Source: an uncultured Blautia sp. (GTDB lineage: Bacteria > Bacillota > Clostridia > Lachnospirales > Lachnospiraceae). Taken from it: a stretch of DNA of 11,700 nucleotides. The position numbers and the translations under genes are program-made. Position 1 is the first letter of the stretch; the number at the start of each line of letters is the position of its first letter. Below are positions 1 to 6,846 of this stretch, piece by piece. Under the pieces are notes generated by a model. That model was given only the letters and a program-made list of their open reading frames with translations. It was not told the origin of the DNA and did no database searches. The stretch spans positions 1 to 11,700 of the forward strand of contig CAAFRY010000178.1 of assembly GCA_900765525.1 (NCBI GenBank), given 5' to 3'.

Positions 1-21
1 CCTGCTTTCCCGATTGCACAA

Positions 22-65
22 GTCAAAAAGCCTCAGCGTAGCCCGCTACGCCTACGTTTTTTGAC
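22..65. repeat. Nested palindromic repeat, left edge
   Basis: The sequence holds a 7-bp inverted repeat, GCGTAGC (36-42) and GCTACGC (45-51), with a 2-nt centre. It is nested inside an outer inverted repeat, GTCAAAAA (22-29) and TTTTTGAC (58-65). ATTGC (13-17) and GCAAT (91-95) are a further, weaker outer match. Read on the minus strand, the core AGGCGTAGCGGGCTACG (37-53) reappears near the right edge of the window with a 2-nt insertion. It could be a transcribed hairpin, a terminator for a neighbour or an interspersed palindromic element. No gene is visible in 1-122 apart from this structure. Confidence 0.6.
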
Positions 66-122
66 CTGCACACTCGAAAAAGCATACTGCGCAATTGGTC
101 CAGCTATTTATCGAACGATGTA

Positions 123-548
123 CTAAAGGATTCCCACTCCCCAGACCAACTTTGCCAGGTTTTTTACCAGGCACTGGATAAGAATCAGAACAAGAATTAT
201 ATACAAATATTTATCTGAATATTTCATTCCTGTCCTGAGTTTTCCTCCCGACAGTATCTCTATGGTATGGCTTATCATAAACCACAGATAAAGAGCCCCT
301 GCCAAAGGAACTGCAGGATGATAAATAAAGGAGGCTCTCAGGTGTCCGGCAAGCAGCTCTTTCACTGCTCTTGTTCCGCCGCACCCCGGACAGTAAAAAC
401 CTGTCCATTTATGGAAATAACAAGGAGACAGAGAAAAATCCACATGCAGAAAATGGGAGACAAGCAGACAAAAAGCCCCTATACCCAATAGTATAAGGCC
501 GCACACATAAATTCCCATTTCCTGCCTCTGGCGTTCCTTTTTCTTCAT
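123..548 (-). CDS. DUF2752 family small membrane protein
   Basis: This 141-residue membrane protein matches the DUF2752 pattern. A first hydrophobic segment (about 12-33) is followed by S-P-C and then the signature CPGCGGTRA at 53-61. Two more hydrophobic segments follow, at about 80-98 and 113-135. The function of the family is not established; the Cys-Pro-Gly-Cys motif suggests metal or redox chemistry, but nothing here proves it. The ATG at 546-548 is chosen because GGAGG (complement of 554-558) lies about 5 nt upstream. The in-frame ATG 13 codons earlier has no such site and overlaps the likely promoter. The gene is divergent from the DUF975 gene and has no visible link to the sugar locus. 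Confidence 0.85.
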   Translation of the reverse strand: MKKKERQRQEMGIYVCGLILLGIGAFCLLVSHFLHVDFSLSPCYFHKWTGFYCPGCGGTRAVKELLAGHLRASFIYHPAVPLAGALYLWFMISHTIEILSGGKLRTGMKYSDKYLYIILVLILIQCLVKNLAKLVWGVGIL

Positions 549-577
549 AATAACCTCCTTGATGTTGTTTCCTTTAA

Positions 578-586
578 AGTATAACA
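578..586 (-). promoter_or_regulatory. Possible extended -10 promoter for the DUF2752 gene
   Basis: The minus strand reads TGTTATACT here, which fits an extended -10 element (TGnTATAAT with one mismatch). It lies about 30 nt upstream of the chosen start codon. No good -35 hexamer sits at 16-18 bp, as is usual for extended -10 promoters. The assignment rests on sequence match only. Confidence 0.35.
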
Positions 587-692
587 TACAAAGTCAAATA
601 CCCCGATGCAGGCATGTCCATTTGGCTCATTGCTCTCAGGAATAAAAAACCGGAGATTTTTCACAATATTTATAAGATTGGAGATTTTATCT

Positions 693-1454
693 ATGAAACG
701 TTCTTCCTCACAGCTGAAAGCCCTGGCCAGAACCAGCCTAAGCGGCCAATGGGGGCTTCCCATTGGTGCTTCCTTGCTGGCTTCCCTGGGCTCTCTGATT
801 CCCAGCATGATTATCACCGGACTGCTGGACCCTTACAGTACAGTCAGTATCATCACCTGCCAGATTCTCGTCTATGTAGTCAGTATCCTAATATCTCTGC
901 TGCAGACCGGCTATATCCGCCTGCTTCTGCATATGAACCGGAGAGAGACTTGCAGCCTGAAGGATTTGATTTATCCTTATACTGCCCATCCAGACAGATT
1001 CCTGGTGGTAAGCCTGATTCTTGTAATGGCAGGCGCAGTTCTTTCTCTGCCCTTTACGATTCTCAGCTATCAGGAGACTGACCTGGCAGCCGGCGCTACT
1101 TTAAGTTTAATTGCCTTGCTTGTCCAGTCCCTGACCAGCATTATCCTGGCATTGTTCTTCGGGCTTGCCAATTACCTTCTGCTGGACTATGAAGATATGG
1201 GTGCTGCCCAGGCTCTGAAAGAAAGCTGCCGTCTGATGAAGGGAAACAAAGGCCGTTATCTGTACATCACCTTCAGCTTCATTCCCCTTGCTCTGGTCAG
1301 CATTTTTACCTGCTACATCGGCCTTCTGTGGCTGACTCCCTATATGTCCGTCACCATGGCCTATTTCTATATGGATGTAACAGGGGAGCTGGACAATCCA
1401 AAACCGCCCCGCCAGCCGGAGCCTGAAGCTCCCAGAGTGGAGGACTACTATTAA
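693..1454 (+). CDS. DUF975 family integral membrane protein
   Basis: This 253-residue protein has the DUF975 layout. An N-terminal LKALARTSLSGQWG segment (8-21) leads into hydrophobic stretches at about 22-45, 55-80, 103-125, 136-165 and 190-225. The family block LLLDYEDMGAAQALKESC is followed by RLMKGNKGRYL (180-190). Near the end comes the G-LLWLTPY-AYFY region (210-226). The tail is short, proline- and acid-rich and probably cytoplasmic. The biochemical role of DUF975 is unknown. The ATG at 693 is preferred because GGAG (680-683) lies 9 nt upstream; an earlier in-frame ATG at 606 lacks a convincing site and would add a polar leader. The gene converges on the GH127 gene across a shared stem-loop and shows no functional tie to the sugar locus. 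Confidence 0.88.
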   Translation: MKRSSSQLKALARTSLSGQWGLPIGASLLASLGSLIPSMIITGLLDPYSTVSIITCQILVYVVSILISLLQTGYIRLLLHMNRRETCSLKDLIYPYTAHPDRFLVVSLILVMAGAVLSLPFTILSYQETDLAAGATLSLIALLVQSLTSIILALFFGLANYLLLDYEDMGAAQALKESCRLMKGNKGRYLYITFSFIPLALVSIFTCYIGLLWLTPYMSVTMAYFYMDVTGELDNPKPPRQPEPEAPRVEDYY

Positions 1455-1483
1455 AGAAGTCAAAATAAAGGAGTAAAAGACAA

Positions 1484-1549
1484 AAATGCTCTAAGTGAAC
1501 TTCATTAACCACAAAAATCCGGCGGTTAAGAAGTCCGCTTAGAGCATTT
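1484..1549. terminator. Long stem-loop terminator between convergent genes
   Basis: Arms of about 26 nt (1484-1510 and 1524-1549) are complementary except for two substitutions and a one-base bulge; the loop is 13 nt. The first twelve pairs, AAATGCTCTAAG with its complement, are perfect. On the minus strand the stem is followed by TTTTTGTCTTTT, a good intrinsic terminator tail for the GH127 operon that ends about 60 nt upstream. On the plus strand the tail is weaker (TTTCTCACTACT), but the position 30 nt after the DUF975 stop suggests use in both directions. Confidence 0.8.
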
Positions 1550-1608
1550 CTCACTACTCAGACTTTCCGTCTATTCTGCCTTCACTGTCCAAGGGGCGTT
1601 TGACCCTT

Positions 1609-3549
1609 TTACACTGAGGGTATCCATTCTTTTATCCAGACAGTCATTTCGCCCTGTCCCCGGTTATTCCAGTATGCATAGGGAATGGCCCGGAGCCTTA
1701 CATCCTCATAATGAATTTCCCCTTCCTGGTAGAGAACCTCTTGAGGCCACTCCTGCTCCTGAATCCGTTTACCTTTTATCTCCAGCTCCACAATGCCGCC
1801 CAGCTTATCAGACCAGGTTTCCTCAATACCTTCCTTTGTTTTTACATAGAGAGCTGACAGGTTCTTTCCGTTGTCCGCTTCCTCCAGGCAGTATACCAGA
1901 GGTCCTCGCATAATGGCTGTCTTTCCGCAGTCTGCTCTGACCTTGGGATTGGCTCTTAAAAATCTGGCCGGAGCCTTGAAAAGGATTTCCAGTTCCGTAT
2001 CTTCCGTCAGAGTCAGACAGGCATATCCTTTTTCCCTTTCATAGGAAACCGCCCCACCCTTGCTCTGAATCTGGTATTCTCTGGCATAATCAGGAATCCG
2101 GACAGCCAGCTTCATTCCCTCTGCCGGCACCTGCTCCAGCTTTAAGCTGCAGGTATATTCATAGGGGAATCTGGTGGCACAGGTAACCTTAACCTCATGT
2201 CCCCCTACATCTATCAGACTTTCATTAGACACGAACAGGTTCAGGTACAGCTCACGCTCTCCCACTCCGTAAATATACTGTCCCAGAGAGGCAAGAGTTC
2301 TGGCAATATTAGGCGGGCAGCAGGCCACTCCAAACCATTTCTGCCGGATAGGTTTCACATGTTCCTTTGAGGTTCTGTCCAGACAATTATCCGGCCAAAC
2401 CTCCAGAGGATTTACATAGAAGAAGGACCTTCCGTCCAGAGCAATTCCTGCCAGCACCGTATTGTACAGCGCCCTCTCTACCACATCTATGTAGGAGGCT
2501 TCCCTGGTAATTTCCGCCATACGCAGGCCGAAAAGAGCCAGGCCGATAGAAGCGCAGGATTCCGAATAATTACAGTCATTGGGCAGGTCATAATCCGTGG
2601 TAAAGCGTTCTAAAAGACCGGAAGAACCAATGCTTCCCGTAATATACATTCTCCTGTTTACCATATTATTCCACAGAGTTTTGCAGGCCTCCATCAATTC
2701 CCGGTCCTGATATTCCCAGGCCAAATCCGCCATAGCACAGTACATATACACAGCCCTCACCGCATGTCCCTCTGCGGTTTTCTGCTCTCTGGCCGGAATA
2801 TGGGATTGAGAATATTTCGTATCATAGCGCTGGAATTCCGGGAAAATCAGCTTGTAATCCGGTCTGGACATTTCCTTTAAAAAGTAATTTTCCCCCTGCC
2901 CTCTGGCGTCAATAAAGTATTTTGCCTGCTCCAGGTATTTCCGTTCCCCTGTAACCTGGTACAGCTTTATCAGTCCGATTTCTACCTCCTGGTGTCCCGG
3001 ATAGCCCTGGATTTTTCCTTCCTCAAATCCAAAGGTATCACAGATTAAGTCTCCCAGCTTCAGCACTACATCCAGCAGCTTTCTTTTTCCTGTGCCCTGA
3101 TAATAAGCCACCGCAGCCTCCATCATATGGCCTGCCGTGTAAAGCTCATGGCCCTCGCACAGGTATTTCCATCTGTTTTCCGGCTCTTTGATAATGAAAT
3201 AAGTATCCAGATAACCGTCCTCCTGCTGGGCCTGGGCAATCAAGTCAATAACCTGGTCCGCCGTCTGCTCCAGCTCCTCATCCTTATGGGAAGCCAGGGT
3301 AAATCCCACAGCCTCCAGCCATTTGGCAATATCCGTATCCTGGAAGACAGCGCCGTAGAATTCTCCTGTTTTTCTTCCTGCTGCAATCTTAAAGTTTTCC
3401 AGACAATGGGAAGGCTCTGCATCCGGAATCCTGTCATTCATGGCGTCCCACTGATAAGGTATGATAACATCCTTCACCAGGTCTACATGCCTGGACCAGA
3501 AGGGGTCCTGAATGTTTATTTTCTTTAAATCTGCTGAATGTAGCCGCAT
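1609..3549 (-). CDS. GH127 beta-L-arabinofuranosidase, cytoplasmic
   Basis: This 646-residue protein matches glycoside hydrolase family 127, whose reference member HypBA1 of Bifidobacterium longum releases beta-L-arabinofuranose with a zinc-bound cysteine nucleophile. The key residues can be placed with a constant offset of about 8 from HypBA1. The acid/base is E314 (in GLLERFTTDYDLPN). The zinc ligands are E330 and C332 (SESC) and the C410-C411 pair (CCPPN), with C410 as nucleophile. Substrate-site histidines are H134, H186 and H262. The length fits the family: an alpha/alpha barrel to about 425, then beta-sandwich domains. There is no signal peptide, so it acts in the cytoplasm on imported sugars. 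It is the last gene of the transport operon, 16 nt after the MalG-type permease; GAGGAGG lies about 7 nt before the ATG. GH127 also contains other specificities, so the exact linkage is not proven. Confidence 0.93.
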   Translation of the reverse strand: MRLHSADLKKINIQDPFWSRHVDLVKDVIIPYQWDAMNDRIPDAEPSHCLENFKIAAGRKTGEFYGAVFQDTDIAKWLEAVGFTLASHKDEELEQTADQVIDLIAQAQQEDGYLDTYFIIKEPENRWKYLCEGHELYTAGHMMEAAVAYYQGTGKRKLLDVVLKLGDLICDTFGFEEGKIQGYPGHQEVEIGLIKLYQVTGERKYLEQAKYFIDARGQGENYFLKEMSRPDYKLIFPEFQRYDTKYSQSHIPAREQKTAEGHAVRAVYMYCAMADLAWEYQDRELMEACKTLWNNMVNRRMYITGSIGSSGLLERFTTDYDLPNDCNYSESCASIGLALFGLRMAEITREASYIDVVERALYNTVLAGIALDGRSFFYVNPLEVWPDNCLDRTSKEHVKPIRQKWFGVACCPPNIARTLASLGQYIYGVGERELYLNLFVSNESLIDVGGHEVKVTCATRFPYEYTCSLKLEQVPAEGMKLAVRIPDYAREYQIQSKGGAVSYEREKGYACLTLTEDTELEILFKAPARFLRANPKVRADCGKTAIMRGPLVYCLEEADNGKNLSALYVKTKEGIEETWSDKLGGIVELEIKGKRIQEQEWPQEVLYQEGEIHYEDVRLRAIPYAYWNNRGQGEMTVWIKEWIPSV

Positions 3550-3565
3550 ACTAATTCCTCCTCTT

Positions 3566-4402
3566 TTATGCTTTCACTGCTCCGTTGGTCAGTCCGCTGA
3601 CAATATATTTCTGCATGAATATGAAAATCAATACAACCGGCATAATGGCAATGATTCCGAAAGCCATAGTAGAATTCCACAGAGTCTGATACTGCTGAAC
3701 ATAATTATAAATGCTGGATGTAATAGGCCTCATTTCCGGGTTGGTAATAAAAGTAATACCATAAATCAGGTCGCCCCATGCGTATACGAAGGAGAATACT
3801 GCCGCTACGATAACTCCCGGCTTCGCAATGGGAAGCATGATTTTTGTAAAGGAAGTTATGCTGCTGCAGCCGTCAATCTTCGCCGCCTCGTCCAGCTCCT
3901 TGGGAATAGATATAAAATAAGTTCTCAGTATGATAATACTGAAAGGTATACCCAGTGTAGCATCGGCCAGTATAGGGGCAGCATAGGAATTCAAAAGACC
4001 CATATTGGAAAACATAATATATAAAGATGTTAATATCAGGGTTGAAGGCAGCATCTGGGTAATCAGGAAAAACAGAATAAATGCCTTTCTCAGCTTAAAA
4101 CGGAATCTGGCCAGTCCATAAGCCGCAGGTATGGCCAAAATAGTAGCAATAGCCGTAGAGCCTACAGCGATAATCAAACTGTTTTTAAATCCCCGCAGGG
4201 TATCGCTGGATGCAGAAAACTGGTCTGCAAAAGCTTCAAAAGTCAAATCCTTAGGCCACAGAGGCGTAGGTACCTTGAAAATTTCCACCTGGGTTTTCAG
4301 CGCCGTAACAATCATCCAATACAGGGGAAAAATAAAGATAAGAAAAACAATGGCCCCGATAATAAACAGCTTTATGTTGCTTTTTTTCTCCTTTCCCTTC
4401 AT
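3566..4402 (-). CDS. Sugar ABC transporter permease, MalG type (CUT1)
   Basis: This 278-residue inner-membrane permease is the second channel subunit of a carbohydrate importer. Hydrophobic segments lie at about 11-32, 73-96, 107-132, 140-163, 195-218 and 246-267. The cytoplasmic EAA loop, which docks on the ATPase, is clear at about 168-196 (KELDEAAKIDG followed by LPIAKPG). It begins one base after the stop codon of the MalF-type gene. Its ribosome site, GAGGTGA, lies inside the last codons of that gene, so translation is probably coupled. The sequence identifies a sugar importer subunit but not the sugar; the neighbouring GH127 enzyme suggests arabinofuranosides. Confidence 0.93.
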   Translation of the reverse strand: MKGKEKKSNIKLFIIGAIVFLIFIFPLYWMIVTALKTQVEIFKVPTPLWPKDLTFEAFADQFSASSDTLRGFKNSLIIAVGSTAIATILAIPAAYGLARFRFKLRKAFILFFLITQMLPSTLILTSLYIMFSNMGLLNSYAAPILADATLGIPFSIIILRTYFISIPKELDEAAKIDGCSSITSFTKIMLPIAKPGVIVAAVFSFVYAWGDLIYGITFITNPEMRPITSSIYNYVQQYQTLWNSTMAFGIIAIMPVVLIFIFMQKYIVSGLTNGAVKA

Positions 4403-4403
4403 C

Positions 4404-5312
4404 TCACATCACCTCGTCTTCATCATTGATTAACTTAATATAGAACAATCCCACCACCAAAAGAATCAGAAACAGCACATTAGCGGAAGCTGCGCCCTTA
4501 CTAAACTGAAATTCCTCAAAGGACAGCTTATACGCATAGGTGGATACCAGCTCCGTGGCATTTACCGGGCCGCCTTTTGTCATGACCCAAACCAGGTCAA
4601 ATACCTTAAAGGTATAGACAAAGCCCAGAGTAAGCACTGACATAATAGCCGGCTTAATCATCGGAATCGTAATCTTAAACAAGGTCTGAAGCTTTCCGGC
4701 ACCGTCCAGTCTGGAGCTTTCGTATATCTCCTCCGGAATGGTGGTAAGACCGGTAATCAAAAGCATCATGTTGAAGGGAATACCAATCCAGATATTAGCC
4801 ACCACAATGGCAATCATAGCAAGTCCCGGCTCCAGCAGCCATTCCAAAGGCTGGTCTATAAGGTGCAGGCTCATAAAAAGCTGATTTATGATACCGCCCT
4901 TGGTGGCGAACATAAATTTAAACAGCAGGCCTGCTACCGTAACCGGAAGCAGCCAGGAAATCATGGTCACTCCCCGGAAAAAGGAACAGCCCTTAAATTT
5001 CTTACTAAACAGCAGCGCCAGGCCGAAGCCGATAAAAAACTGGAAAAATATAGAGGCCACTGTGAAAATCAAGGTGTTTGCTATGGATTTTCCCAGAATA
5101 GATTCACTTCCGGCAAAAAGCTCTATATAGTTGGACAGTCCCACAAAGCTCTGTGCCGTCTCATCTGCAAAGGTATATACATCTACATTTTTAAAACTCA
5201 GTATAATATTCTGTATCATAGGATAGCCTACGAAAACCAGCATATAAATAGCCGCCGGAAGAGCAAATATAATACCTGCCTTGGTTCCGGACTGAATTTT
5301 TCTCTTCTTCAT
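4404..5312 (-). CDS. Sugar ABC transporter permease, MalF type (CUT1)
   Basis: This 302-residue permease pairs with the MalG-type subunit. Hydrophobic segments are visible at about 12-35, 78-102, 113-135, 163-187, 220-242 and 276-294. The EAA loop (about 193-222) reads EEIYESSRLDGAG then IPMIKP, with Ser-Ser in place of the usual Ala-Ala. The start is placed at the ATG 5310-5312 because GAGG lies 8 nt upstream. An ATG six codons earlier has no ribosome site, and extending further would put a polar, proline- and cysteine-containing leader before the first membrane helix. A 154-nt gap with a hairpin separates it from binding protein 1. The locus has no ATP-binding subunit. Confidence 0.92.
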   Translation of the reverse strand: MKKRKIQSGTKAGIIFALPAAIYMLVFVGYPMIQNIILSFKNVDVYTFADETAQSFVGLSNYIELFAGSESILGKSIANTLIFTVASIFFQFFIGFGLALLFSKKFKGCSFFRGVTMISWLLPVTVAGLLFKFMFATKGGIINQLFMSLHLIDQPLEWLLEPGLAMIAIVVANIWIGIPFNMMLLITGLTTIPEEIYESSRLDGAGKLQTLFKITIPMIKPAIMSVLTLGFVYTFKVFDLVWVMTKGGPVNATELVSTYAYKLSFEEFQFSKGAASANVLFLILLVVGLFYIKLINDEDEVM

Positions 5313-5387
5313 TATATCATCCTCATTCATTTTTGTCTTCTCTTGCAAAGCACAAAGCCATCCGGCTGTTATGCATGGCAAAAAGGA

Positions 5388-5449
5388 AGGCAGGCGGCTA
5401 TCATAAGACGTTGGCACAATCCCTGTCCCATTTTTCAGCCTTCCTGCCT
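5388..5449 (-). terminator. Intercistronic hairpin between binding protein 1 and permeases
   Basis: On the minus strand AGGCAGG (5443-5449) can pair with CCTGCCT (5388-5394). After a small internal loop, GGCT (5437-5440) pairs with AGCC (5396-5399). A competing register pairs AGGAAGGC with GCCTTCCT and is followed by TTTTG. The structure lies between the stop of binding protein 1 and the MalF-type gene. Such hairpins commonly stabilise the upstream message or partly terminate, giving more binding protein than permease. Partial termination versus message protection cannot be decided from sequence. Confidence 0.55.
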
Positions 5450-5466
5450 GTTTAAATCCTTACCTT

Positions 5467-6726
5467 CTATTTCACTGCATCTACCGCTGCCTGAGTATCC
5501 TCAACAGCCTTCTCCGGAGTCTTTGCGGATGTCATAACCTCCTGGAATCCAGTCTGCAGAGCTGTAGAATAGGACGGCCATGATGCGGAAGGACCTCTGG
5601 GGATAGACGTATCCAGCTGAGTGATAAACTCTGCCTGGATAGGGTCTTCTGTCCAGTAAGCGTCCTGGGCTGCCTCAGTTTTCGGAGGGAAGGAGCCGTA
5701 CTGCTTCATAGCATTTACCATAACCTCTGTCTGGTCATAATATTTCATAAACTCAATAGCACCGTTCATATCGTCCTTCTTCACCACGCCGATGTTTTCT
5801 CCGCCGATAATAGAAGTAGCCTGTCCTGCCTGGGCGTCTTTCTTAGGAAGAACCGTAACTCCGTAATTTAAGTCTGGAGCGTCAGCCTCAATACCAGGAA
5901 TCTGCCAGGGTCCGTTCTGCTGCATAGCCAGGTTTCCTGCCACGAAGTTATTGTTTACATCAGACTGGGTCCAGTTTACACTGTCCTTGGCCCAAGAGCC
6001 GTCTGCTACCATCTCCTGCATCAGCTTATAGGCGTCGATTCCATCTCCGATATTCAGGTAGTCCCCTCCGGCTGTGTACAGCCACTGCAGACACTGGAAT
6101 GTGCCTTCATCTGTTCCTGTAGCTGCATTTCCGAAGCCTGTTACCCCATCCTTGGTCAGGGCTTTTGCCATCTCATGGAAGTCCTCCCAGGTAGTATTCT
6201 CGTTGGGATACTCCATACCTGCTGCATCAAAAATATCCTTGTTATAGAAAAGGGCCGTACAGTTAGTTGCAAAAGGAATACCATAATGCTTTCCATCCGC
6301 CATAGTTGTCTCCAGAGGACCTTCCATGTACTCGTCCCAGTTGATTTCAGAGTCAGAAACATCTCCGAATAAATCCATGGAAATAAAGGAAGCCATGCTG
6401 CAGCCGTCCAGGATTACCAAATCCGGCAAATCTCCGGAAGCGATTCCCAGCGTAAGCTGTTTTTCATAATCCGCAAAAGGCACATAGGTGTGTTTTGCCT
6501 CATACTTATCCTGGGACTGGTTAAATCCGCTGATTAAATCCTCCATCATCTGTTTCTGGGCATCTGTCTCAAAATAATCCCAGATAACCACTTCCTGTTT
6601 TCCTCCGGCACTGTCGTTGCCAGTGTCTCCTCCTTCTTTGCTGTCTCCTCCCTGGCTGCCGCAGCCGGCCAGAAGAGAAGCCGCCATTGCCCCGCACAAA
6701 AACATGCTGACTATCTTCTTTTTCAT
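5467..6726 (-). CDS. Sugar-binding lipoprotein 1, transport (MalE-like, CUT1)
   Basis: This 419-residue extracellular solute-binding protein of family 1 delivers sugars to the permease pair encoded just downstream. It has a lipoprotein signal (MKKKIVSMFLCGAMAASLLAGC) with the lipid-attachment cysteine at C22. A Gly/Ser/Asp-rich linker (23-44) follows, and the mature domain begins at EVVIWDYFET (45-54). Typical landmarks are YGIPFATNCTALFYNKD (148-164), NGPW (271-274), GGENIGV (308-314) and a late aromatic, W383. The ATG at 6724-6726 is chosen because AGGTGG lies 7 nt upstream; an ATG nine codons earlier would precede the signal peptide with a charged leader. It is the first gene of the transport operon, with its own promoter. 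It is a full-length paralogue of lipoprotein 2. Confidence 0.93.
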   Translation of the reverse strand: MKKKIVSMFLCGAMAASLLAGCGSQGGDSKEGGDTGNDSAGGKQEVVIWDYFETDAQKQMMEDLISGFNQSQDKYEAKHTYVPFADYEKQLTLGIASGDLPDLVILDGCSMASFISMDLFGDVSDSEINWDEYMEGPLETTMADGKHYGIPFATNCTALFYNKDIFDAAGMEYPNENTTWEDFHEMAKALTKDGVTGFGNAATGTDEGTFQCLQWLYTAGGDYLNIGDGIDAYKLMQEMVADGSWAKDSVNWTQSDVNNNFVAGNLAMQQNGPWQIPGIEADAPDLNYGVTVLPKKDAQAGQATSIIGGENIGVVKKDDMNGAIEFMKYYDQTEVMVNAMKQYGSFPPKTEAAQDAYWTEDPIQAEFITQLDTSIPRGPSASWPSYSTALQTGFQEVMTSAKTPEKAVEDTQAAVDAVK

Positions 6727-6783
6727 ACAAGTACCACCTTTCTTTTCTGACATTTTTCATGCCGTCCTTGTTTTGATGGTTCA

Positions 6784-6812
6784 ATTATAGTGGGGCAGAT
6801 TTATTTTCTGTA
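6784..6812 (-). promoter_or_regulatory. Promoter of the transport operon
   Basis: The minus strand has a perfect TATAAT (complement of 6784-6789), a 17-bp spacer and TACAGA (complement of 6807-6812) at the -35 position. The -10 is consensus but the -35 is poor, which is typical of an activator-dependent promoter. The binding protein 1 start is about 57 nt downstream of the -10. The regulatory operon has the same arrangement. Confidence 0.6.
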
Positions 6813-6844
6813 GTATAAAATCTTAAACATGGTGGAAATTCTTA
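6811..6844 (-). promoter_or_regulatory. Tandem putative response-regulator sites
   Basis: Two direct copies of a 15-bp element lie immediately upstream of, and overlapping, the -35. They are TAAGATTTTATACTA (complement of 6811-6825) and TAAGAATTTCCACCA (complement of 6830-6844), 19 bp apart. The distal copy matches the element before the histidine kinase gene at 13 of 15 positions. Two direct repeats about two helical turns apart suit an AraC-type regulator with two helix-turn-helix units. That the encoded response regulator binds here is an inference. An overlapping inverted repeat, AGTATAA (6812-6818) and TTATACT (6842-6848), is also present. Confidence 0.5.
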
Positions 6845-6846
6845 TA

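Noticed and set aside
592..597. TTGACT on the minus strand as a -35 for the DUF2752 gene
   Set aside because: It is only 8 bp from the TATACT box and no -10 lies at the correct distance, so the extended -10 explanation is better.
606..692. Earlier in-frame ATG for the DUF975 gene adding 29 residues
   Set aside because: The extension is not part of the family, lacks a ribosome site and lies in the likely promoter and leader; GGAG before the ATG at 693 decides the start.
1571..1630. A shifted frame after the GH127 stop reads a plausible tail ending in APWTVKAE
   Set aside because: The GH127 frame already ends at the family's usual C-terminal pattern (GEMTVWIKEW). The tail is short, and no sequence error is needed to explain the gene.
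3512..4024. 170-codon open frame on the plus strand
   Set aside because: Antisense to the GH127 start and the MalG-type permease, with no ribosome site and no recognisable motif.
5313..5417. N-terminal extension of the MalF-type permease by 35 residues
   Set aside because: The added stretch overlaps the intercistronic hairpin and has no ribosome site; GAGG before the ATG at 5312 and the family's usual start favour the short form.
4863..5537. 224-codon open frame on the plus strand
   Set aside because: It lies antisense across the MalF-type permease, the gap and the end of binding protein 1, has low-complexity basic composition, no ribosome site and no family resemblance.
6727..6846. Terminator between lipoprotein 2 and lipoprotein 1
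   Set aside because: The AGTATAA...TTATACT inverted repeat there is AT-rich and has no following T run, so it reads as a regulatory palindrome; read-through from the regulatory operon is possible.
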